Source: Rhea pennata (taxonomy: Eukaryota; Chordata; Aves; Rheiformes; Rheidae). From it: a stretch of DNA of 64,000 nt. The stretch covers positions 4,960,001 through 5,024,000 of the forward strand of contig NW_026907675.1 in NCBI RefSeq assembly GCF_028389875.1, read 5' to 3'. Shown here one piece after another: positions 57,376 to 64,000 of the stretch. The translations under genes and the position numbers were made by a program. The notes under the pieces were generated by a model. It was not told where the DNA came from and searched no databases. It saw only the letters and a program-made list of their open reading frames with translations. How positions within the stretch are numbered: position 1 is the stretch's first letter; every line of letters starts with the position of its first letter.

Positions 57376-58470
57376 GCATGTGGATGAGCCAGCCCGTGCG
57401 CTCGCCAGGCTCCGTGGGCCGCTCGAAGCCGAACAGTGTGTCCAGCCGCTCCGTGCGCTGCGAGCGCTCCAGGCGCTTGAGGGAGGACAGCGAGGAGCCA
57501 TCGTCCCTGCAGGACGCCGCGCCGCCAGCCGCCGCCCAGTCCCCGCCGCGACCCCCCCCCCCTCCCGCTGCCGCCTGGCCCCAGTGCTCACTGCCCCCCC
57601 CCCCAGCCGCCGCCGCCGCCGCCGCCGCCGCCGCCCAGTCCCCGCCACGACCCACCACCCCCTCCCCCCACACACACACCTCCCGCTGCCGCCTGGCCCC
57701 AGTGCTCACTGCCCCCCCCAGCCGCCGCCGCCGCCGCCGCCCGGCTCCGCGCCGCCCCGCAGCACCATCCCGCCGCGGCCGGAGCAGCCCCGCGCGCTGC
57801 CCCCACCCCCCGCGAGCGGGAAGCCTGCCAGCCCCGCCTCCCCAGGGAGAGCACCAATCAGAGAGCGGCACCGCAGCCAATGGTCGCTCTCTTCCTCGAC
57901 CTCTGCCCCGCAGCACGGCGGCTGCGCTGGCCACGCCCCTCGCGGCACCTTCCCGGGCAGGCCCCGCCCCCGCCCCGGCTGCCGCTGCCGCGCACGCGCC
58001 TGCGCGGCGGCGCCCGGCGCGGCCCGACCCGGCCCGGCCCGGCGCGGCCTGTCGTGGGGCGGCGGCGCTGCGCGGGAAGCGGCTGCTGCTCCCGAAGCGG
58101 CGCCGTCGCGGGGGCAGTTGCGGACCGGCGCCGCCGTCTTGGCCGCCTCTCCAGGTAGCCCTCCGGCTGCGAGGGAGCTGGGAGCCGGCTGCGCCCCCGA
58201 GGAGCCCTGGCCGGCCTTGAGGCGCGTGCCGGGCTCCTTGGGCCGTGCGAGTCTTCCTGCCTGGAGGCCGGACGGGCTGCGGGGAGCCGTCGGGGGCCGA
58301 GGCGCAGCGTGCGAGCTCCGTCCTTGCTGCGCTTTGGCGGGGCGGGCTGAAGCCCTGGCGGGCTGCGCGGAGCAGGCCTGGCATGGGCTCGGCGAGCCTG
58401 GCCCGCCCCGTCTCGCTGAGGTGCCGTCCGGCCGTTCAGGGCGCGGGAGGGAGCTGGCCGCTGAAGCTGG
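57370..58470. promoter_or_regulatory. CpG island, POLE promoter region
   Basis: Very GC- and CpG-rich DNA around and upstream of the POLE start codon, with GC-box words (CCCCGCC, GGGGCGGGG-like) and no TATA box. In many vertebrates this promoter is shared with a divergent gene (PXMP2 in human); I see no PXMP2 first exon on the plus strand. A donor-like CCAG|GTAGCC lies at about 58153-58157. Confidence 0.65.
57547..57784 (-). repeat. 118-bp tandem duplication at POLE exon 1
   Basis: Plus-strand CTCCCGCTGCCGCCTGGCCC, CAGTGCTCACTGCCCC and a GCC run occur twice, 118 bp apart (GCTCAC at 57586 and at 57704). Each copy has the same minus-strand donor GTGAGC and poly-Gly codons. Only the 57704 copy has the ATG upstream, so I assign exon 1 there. 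Confidence 0.8.
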
Positions 58471-60332
58471 CTGGTTTGCAGTGAAACATCAAGCAGCACT
58501 GCGGTCAGTCTGTGGAGTCACTGCCTGGGAGAAGAGAAGAGGGGCAGGTGCTCTGCAGGGACCCTAAAAAAAATGTCTCAGACGTCGGAAAACTGCACTG
58601 TGGAGGTCGTGCACAGGCAGCGCTTTCTGCACGGCTGTACGAACCGTGTGTTTGGGGTTTTAAGCATATGCAGTGTGGAAATCGGGAGGCTCCTGGGAAG
58701 TTTCCTTCTGGGCCCCAGCCAGCTGCGAGCCGGCACTGCCAGCTTGAGCAGCCCGGATTGCGTTGTCCTTCCGTGGTGCTCGGGCGGTGTTGGGAGCACG
58801 TAGGAAGCACCGCTGCCTTTTGCCCAGGCTGTGCTCTGTCAGCGGCCCCTTGGGCACAGCCCCTGCTACTAAAGCAAGCCTCTTCTGTGTTGGCCGTTGC
58901 TAAGGCTTTTGTAAATAAACTAGGAGGAGCACACTGCTTTTTTGAATTTCCTTGTTTGTATTCAGTTGAACTTCTTGAACTGGATCCTTTCTAATGACCC
59001 AATACTAGTATTATTTTAATAAGAGTGTAAATTACCAAAGTTGTTTTTTTTTTCCAGATATGAATGTCATCATTATAAGATAGATGGGATGTGCAGGGTT
59101 TGTGCTTCCTCATTATAGTTAAATAAGCAAATATTAAAGAAAAATGTGGGGAGAAAACAGGTAGTTAACATAAATCTGATTTTAACCAAAACTGTGACCA
59201 CTGAGTTGCTGAGGACTTGTCAGTGGGGGATGTTTTGGAAGGAAGGGCACTTTCTTTCTCCCTCCCCAAACTGTACTGCCAGCCATCTGTTGATAATTAT
59301 TGTCCAGTCTCTGCTGAGAACTTGTGATAGTTAATATTTCCTCACCGCTTGAACAAATAAGCGATAATCACTGCAAGGTACTTGACCACAGGAGTAGAAA
59401 GATGAATAGCGTGGAAGAGTCAGTGTATACCTTGGTTTGTGAAAACAGCTCAGTTTTCTATAAGTGATTATGACAAATTCAAATTCTTGACGACTTGGAG
59501 AATGAGTACATTGAGTTACATAGTATCTCTGGAAAAAGTAAGTTAAAAGATCAAAATTATCAAAAATCTTAAAAATTCCCCATTCCTGTTTGTTTCGTAT
59601 TATTTTTAATTTACATTATCCTTTCTCAGAGGAAATATTGAATGTTTATAGCTAAGCTGGGGATAGCTCACTTCATTGCAATGTTTATTCTCTTAACCTG
59701 TCAAATCTTTATAGTTTTATTGAGCCCTATGTAACAGGAGAGCAGAAATCATTCACTCTGGTTTAAAAATGGCCTCTGAAACTGTCCAAAATCATTGTTG
59801 TGATTTTGTTTTTCTTTTTTCAGTTATGTTAATAATACATACTAATAGGCTATGCCTTTAGTTCAAAGACCTGTAGGTTTACAAATAACAGCTCTTTCAA
59901 CTTTGTAATACTCTTGATGTGATAGCTTCTAAGTTTGTCTAAGAGTGGTCTGGGAATTTTTTTTTTTTTTTTTTTTGAGGCTTCACAGTTGGACTTTTTC
60001 TATCTCTACAGTGACAATCTCTGTGTTTTTTCCTAACACGTAAAACTCAAGATTTTAAAAACTTATTTCTGGACCCACAGAAAACTTAAGATCTTAGCTC
60101 TTTGAAAACTCACTCCCTTTCAAAATGCCACAGAGTACGTTTTGCTGATAGCAAGAAAAATGTGTGTTGCTATTGAAATGGCTTTGGGTAATTTGATCAA
60201 AATGTCATCAGGCCTGATCCATTTGAGTGTATACTTTATGCTTATTTTTTGGTTATTAACTTTCCTTTTCTTCATAGGTTTCAGTAGGTACAAGTCCTTG
60301 ATGGCTTGCAGCACCTTTTCCAGAGGAAATGA
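58471..60332. other. Unassigned spacer, mostly AT-rich
   Basis: Only short frames without resemblance to known proteins. It includes an AATAAA at about 58914 that could end a short plus-strand transcript from the CpG island, a T run at about 59958-59978, and several acceptor-like pyrimidine-AG words. Base composition changes sharply at 60333, where P2RX2 copy B begins. Confidence 0.5.
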
Positions 60333-60380
60333 ACTGGGCAGCGCTGGTGTGCCCCGGTGGGCATGAGAAGCGTCTCAGGG
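60333..60380 (+). repeat. Sliver of macrosatellite unit at the start of P2RX2 copy B
   Basis: CTGGGCAGCGCTGGTGTGCC and the following bases match unit positions about 1133-1178. The sequence then jumps, within some 20 bp, to the last codons of P2RX2 exon 3, which in unit 6 lie about 3.3 kb further on. Copy B therefore begins with a deleted array unit. Confidence 0.75.
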
Positions 60381-60397
60381 CTCCTGGGACCTCAGAG

Positions 60398-63327
60398 GCC
60401 TGCCCTGAGGTGAGGTGGGCCTTGGGAAGAGGAATGGAGAGGATGGCGGGTTACAGACATGTGTGGAGCTGCCAGCAGAGACCCCAGGACAGACAGTGCG
60501 GAGCTGCACGTGGACGTGATGTTGGTGCCTGTAGCTCTCCTCTGCCGCTACCAGTTTGTGGCAGGGATCCCCCTGCCTGCCTTGGCCTGGGCACTGTTTG
60601 GGGGCTGCTGAGTGAGGGATCACGGGAGGGGAGATGTGTGGAGACTGAGCGGAGCTTGCTGGCGGATGCAGAGACGTGGGGAATGCTAGTGAGCACAGCT
60701 GCCCCTGGCTCAGTTCCCATGCAAGGAAATGGAGAAGAGGGTTGACTGTCTACTCCGGAGGACACACCAAGGAAAGCCATGCTAGAGTAGGGCCACCGCA
60801 GGCACGCTTAACGGCTGCTTACCCCAGGCAGCTTGCAAGGGCTGGCACCCATGCAGAGATGGGGAAGCACATGGGGTGCCCCGTCCCCTCTGCAGCCACA
60901 GCGTAGGACTACCAGGTGCATGTCCTGTTCTCACCATGTCCCCCATGACCCTGCAGGGGCTAACAGTTTGCAGTGCTGTATGCAGCTGCGACCATGACTG
61001 CACCCCTGGCGACATGGACATGTTGGGCCACAGAGAGCTGGGCATGTGCAGGGACAAGTGATCTGTGCAGCACTGCGCACTGGGCAGGATCCCATTTGCC
61101 AGGAAGTTCAGCGTTGTGTGTTCGTCCTCACAGGGCAGAAGACAGGGCGCTGCGTGCCCAGTGCTGGCGGCACCGAGAAGAGCTCTGAAATGCTGGCTTG
61201 GTGTCCAGCAGAGGAAGCGAGTGTCGGGTACGGGCCCCAAAGATGGGTCGTGGCACTGGGGAGGAGAGTCCTCTGCTAGGATGGAACAGGCACCAAAAGG
61301 CTGGCCCATCTTCGAGGTCCTGTCGGACACCAGGGGATGCTCTGGGCGGGACACCTCTGAGGGTGCTCTTGAGAGGTTTGGCCCCTTCAGCAACAGGCCA
61401 TGGCCTAGGGAGGCGGTGCCATGGCACAGGGATGGCCTTGCACAGGCCATGCCAACAGGGACCATTTTGCTCCCGAAGCCATAGTACTTAGGTCTCTCCA
61501 CAGTGAGTCCCTGGCGAAGATGGCACCACAGTTCCCCATCCTTATCAAGAGGAACATCCACTTCCCCTGCTTCGGCTTCTCCAAGGATGTCCATGTGGAA
61601 GAGATCAATGTGGGGCCTAGGGATGGAGCAAGTAGACCAGTGGGTACCCAGGCTGCCATGTGTGTACAGGGTATAGAACAAAGTGGAGAGCAATATAGGT
61701 GATGCTAAGCAGCTGAGTGCAGGTCAGGCCCTGCTGCTGGGACCAGGACAGCCTTGCTGCAGCAGCAGTGCTTTGTAGTCAGGTCTTTGGCATAGTGGGG
61801 AGAAGGGGGCCACCCTGGCCCTGCACTTGCATGTGTGTTGTCTGAGTGTGTGTGTGTGGAGTGCAGCCAGATGCCTTCCTGAAAGTGCAATGGTGGATAG
61901 CACAGCCATTTCCCGTAACAATTAGGTACCAGAGGAATGAGTGTTCACTGACAGCAGGGAGATGTGGTTGAAATATGTGGACAAGCCTGAAGGATGGAGA
62001 GGCAGGAGTGGAGCTGTGCAGGAGCAGTGCCATTTGGCAGCTGGAGGAGATGCCGGCTTTTCACAGGGGATCCCTGTTCCTAAGTTGCTCCCAGAATGAC
62101 GGAGGTTGGAAGCACCTCTGGAGATTGCCTAGTTCAACAGCTGCTTAAAGCGGGGTCACCTATAACAGGTTGCTCTAGGCCAAGCCAACTCGGGTTTTTG
62201 GTATCTCTGAGGATAGAGACTCTCTAACCTCTCTGGGCAACTTGGTGCAGTGTTTGATCACCCTCACTGTAAAAAAAATGTTTGTTCTTAAGTTCAAACA
62301 CAATTACTGTATTTCAGTTTATGCCCATTGCCTCTCATATGATCACGGGGCACCACTGAGAAGAGCCTGGCTCCATCCTCTTTACTCTTACCCATCAGGT
62401 ATTTGTACACATTGATAAGATGCCCCTGAGCCTTCTCTTCTCCAGACTTAACAGTCCCATTTCTCTCAGCCTCTCCTTGCATGAGAGATGCTTCTAGTTC
62501 CTTCATCATTATTGCTGGACTTGCTCCAGTAGGTCCATGTCTTTCTTGTACTGGTGAGACCACACCCACACACAGCACTCCAGCTGTGGCCTCACCAGTG
62601 CTGAGGAGAGGGCAGTAATCACCTCCCTCAACCTGCTGGGACAGGATGTTTTTTTGGTGCTCAGCTGCTGTCTCTGTGATACGGAGTTCTCAACCCTTAC
62701 TCCATCCATCTATCCTTCACTCTTGCTTGCCCCTGCCTCCACTGAGGAAGGTGGTGATGATGAGGATGGTAATTATTGAGAAAGAAGGAGCAGGAATGCT
62801 CACACTGGTGGGTAGATATGGGGCATGTGGCCTTGCAAAGGGAGCGGCTGAAGTCTTTGGGAACAAGAATCCCTTTGAAAATGCCAGCATCTCGCCAGGT
62901 AACTACCCCCGGGTTCCTCCTCTTCCTGCTCTCCACCCTCCTGCTGTGCAGGCCATCCCCTAGTCAGTCATGTGCATTTCTGAGTGCCTGCATACATCCA
63001 CGTCTGGTATGTAGTTCTCCTAGGAAATCCCTTCACCGTTCATCAGCTGGAACCATCAGTGATGGCATGGATACCAATGAGCAGAGCTGGGGTTTAATGT
63101 TTCGTTTGGGTGCTTCACGGTATTAGGAAGAAAATTCAGGAGTATTGGTGTGCTGCTCTATGCCATGGCTCTGGCTTTGTCTCCCCAGGGGCAACATTCA
63201 AGCTGCTGAGAGCAGTTACTTGAAAAGCTGCACCTTCAACACCATCTCTGCCCTTTGCTGCCCCATCTTCAAGCGGAGCTTCATCGTGGAGCAGGCAGGA
63301 GAGAACTTAAGGGAGCTGGCAGAGAAG
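60398..63327 (+). pseudogene. P2RX2: P2RX2 pseudogene, copy B (tail of exon 3, exons 4, 5, 6, 7)
   Basis: Exon 3 keeps only its last few codons (CPE, to 60409) and its GTGAGG donor. Exon 4 is 60957-61032 (VCSCDHDCTPGDMDMLGH). Exon 5 is 61134-61227. Exon 6 (61504-61584, 81 nt) reads ESLAKMAPQFPILIKRNI then HFPCFGFS, close to human QFLGTMAPNFTILIKNSI then HYPKFHFS; this is the strongest single match to P2RX2. Exon 7 (63189-63327) reads GNIQAAESSYLKSCTFN... and FIVEQAGENLRELAEK. Phases join cleanly from 4 to 7. The exon 4 donor is GAGAGC and the exon 6 donor is GGATGT (expected GTATGT), so both GTs are lost. Exons 1, 2 and 8-11 are not seen before the window ends. Copy B is the more complete of the two. 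Confidence 0.88.
62093..62641 (-). mobile_element. CR1 LINE 3' fragment, copy B
   Basis: Same minus-strand insertion as at 34818-35366, offset by about 27.28 kb, with scattered differences. It lies between P2RX2 exons 6 and 7. Confidence 0.88.
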
Positions 63328-64000
63328 GTGTCATGTCCTGGGAGGATGGTCCTCCCAGAGGGCCCAAGGTCTTGCTGGCTGGGCACAGGGCGTTCCTTCA
63401 GCACCTGCTCTAGTGCTTGGCTCCACGGGATCATCACTCACACACTGGCACTGTTGAGACTCAGAGGCAGCTGGAGGCAGGTCCCTGGCCCTGCTGCCCT
63501 GCCAGCATGCTGCAGGGGCTAGCTGGGATGAGCTGAGGGCAGTGGCAGCTTAGCCAGCCTCAACAGCTCGGAGCACAGCACATTCACTGCAGCCCCTGAG
63601 CAGTCCTTTCTGCCCACCTTGCGCATGCAGAGCCCTGCAAGGCTCCCAGGCCCAGGGTCTCTCTTACGAGGCCCCTGTGCAGAGGCTGGAGAGCAGGAGG
63701 CCAGCTGGCAGCAAAGCATAGACTGCAGGTGTGCCTGTATCACTGCCAGGACTGGCAAGTTTGCTCGCCCAGTGGTGGGGACTCATTCCCAAAGTGTGTG
63801 AATGAGTCTGGAGACATTGCCAGGGGAGGGCAGTGCACCCAGCATTTGGTCTCCAGCCCCATCCGGCCCTGCTGCCTCTGCTGCCCTTTTGGGAGTAGAT
63901 AATTCCCATCCAGGGAAGGAACTCAGCACTGTTCCATCCTCCCTCCAGGTTCTGCATCCCCTGCTCAGCCCCAGCACCCTCAAGACCCTAGAGGCCCCCC

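Larger units (their letters stand above)
55132..57768 (-). pseudogene. POLE: POLE exons 1-6 (N-terminal domain)
   Basis: Exon 1 is 57710-57768: ATG then MVLRGGAEP and a Gly run; donor GTGAGC. Exon 2 is 57371-57506 ([15 protein letters not shown]...GWLIHMHP). Exon 3 is 56985-57062 (TEVLGEDRRL...), one residue shorter than human. Exon 4 is 56625-56669 (VALPYKPYFYIATEK). Its acceptor ends GG instead of AG after a good pyrimidine tract, and its donor is GCGAGT. Exon 5 is 55897-55989 ([11 protein letters not shown]...). Exon 6 is 55132-55286 ([17 protein letters not shown]...). Its donor reads AAG|GAAAGA, so the GT is lost. Phases are continuous from 1 to 6. Exon 6 ends in phase 2 while the next block present (exon 9) starts in phase 0, so joining them would shift the frame. 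Confidence 0.93.
60397..64000 (+). repeat. Right copy of the 27-kb segmental duplication
   Basis: Matches 33742-36614 in the same orientation. The offset is about 26.66 kb across exons 4-5, 27.28 kb after the 622-bp deletion in copy A, and about 27.39 kb at the window end. The match is still running when the window stops, so the right border is unknown. Confidence 0.9.

Noticed and set aside
57374..58567. 397-codon and 373-codon frames in the CpG island
   Set aside because: They start at non-ATG codons in GC-rich DNA, cross the POLE exon 1-2 region, and carry no domain.
57769..60332. PXMP2, the usual divergent neighbour of POLE
   Set aside because: No plus-strand sequence resembling its first exon or membrane segments was found.
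60782..61693. 303-codon minus-strand frame in copy B
   Set aside because: It is the antisense of P2RX2 exons 4-6; the plus strand gives the recognisable protein with splice sites.

Overview
The window looks like avian genomic DNA. It carries CR1 LINE fragments in both orientations, intron-exon genes with short introns, GC-rich promoters and no prokaryotic gene structure. Species cannot be told from sequence alone. I found no intact protein-coding gene. The recognisable content is the vertebrate neighbour pair P2RX2 (+) / POLE (-), in decayed and repeatedly duplicated form.

Layout. (1) 1-34590 is a head-to-tail macrosatellite with a period of 5847-5853 bp. It has five full units and a longer sixth, and it runs off the left edge. 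Each unit holds a CR1 fragment, relics of P2RX2 exons 4 and 5, a GC-rich TATA-box promoter candidate, a 70-nt pyrimidine tract and a canonical poly(A) site. The sixth unit also keeps P2RX2 exon 3, which the other five lost in a 395-bp deletion. (2) 33683-36025 is P2RX2 copy A (exons 3, 4, 5, 7), with a minus-strand CR1 before exon 7. (3) 37285-57768 on the minus strand is a POLE pseudogene (catalytic subunit of DNA polymerase epsilon). It covers about human residues 1-1575 of 2286 and carries four premature stops, a frameshift, several broken splice sites, at least three absent exons and one fused exon. (4) 57370-58470 is the old POLE CpG-island promoter; 58470-60332 is AT-rich DNA in which I recognise nothing. 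(5) 60333-64000 is P2RX2 copy B (tail of exon 3, then exons 4, 5, 6, 7). It starts with a sliver of macrosatellite unit and runs off the right edge.

Copies A and B lie about 27.3 kb apart in the same orientation on either side of POLE, so the 5.85-kb array sits next to a larger P2RX2-POLE duplication. Nothing here is likely to make receptor or polymerase protein. The part that may still be active is the array: each unit has a candidate promoter about 1.94 kb upstream of a poly(A) signal in the next unit, and could make a long non-coding RNA. POLE and P2RX2 exon calls rest on my recall of the human proteins and their exon phases, with reading frame, length and splice sites checked by hand. Human residue and exon numbers are approximate beyond about residue 500.
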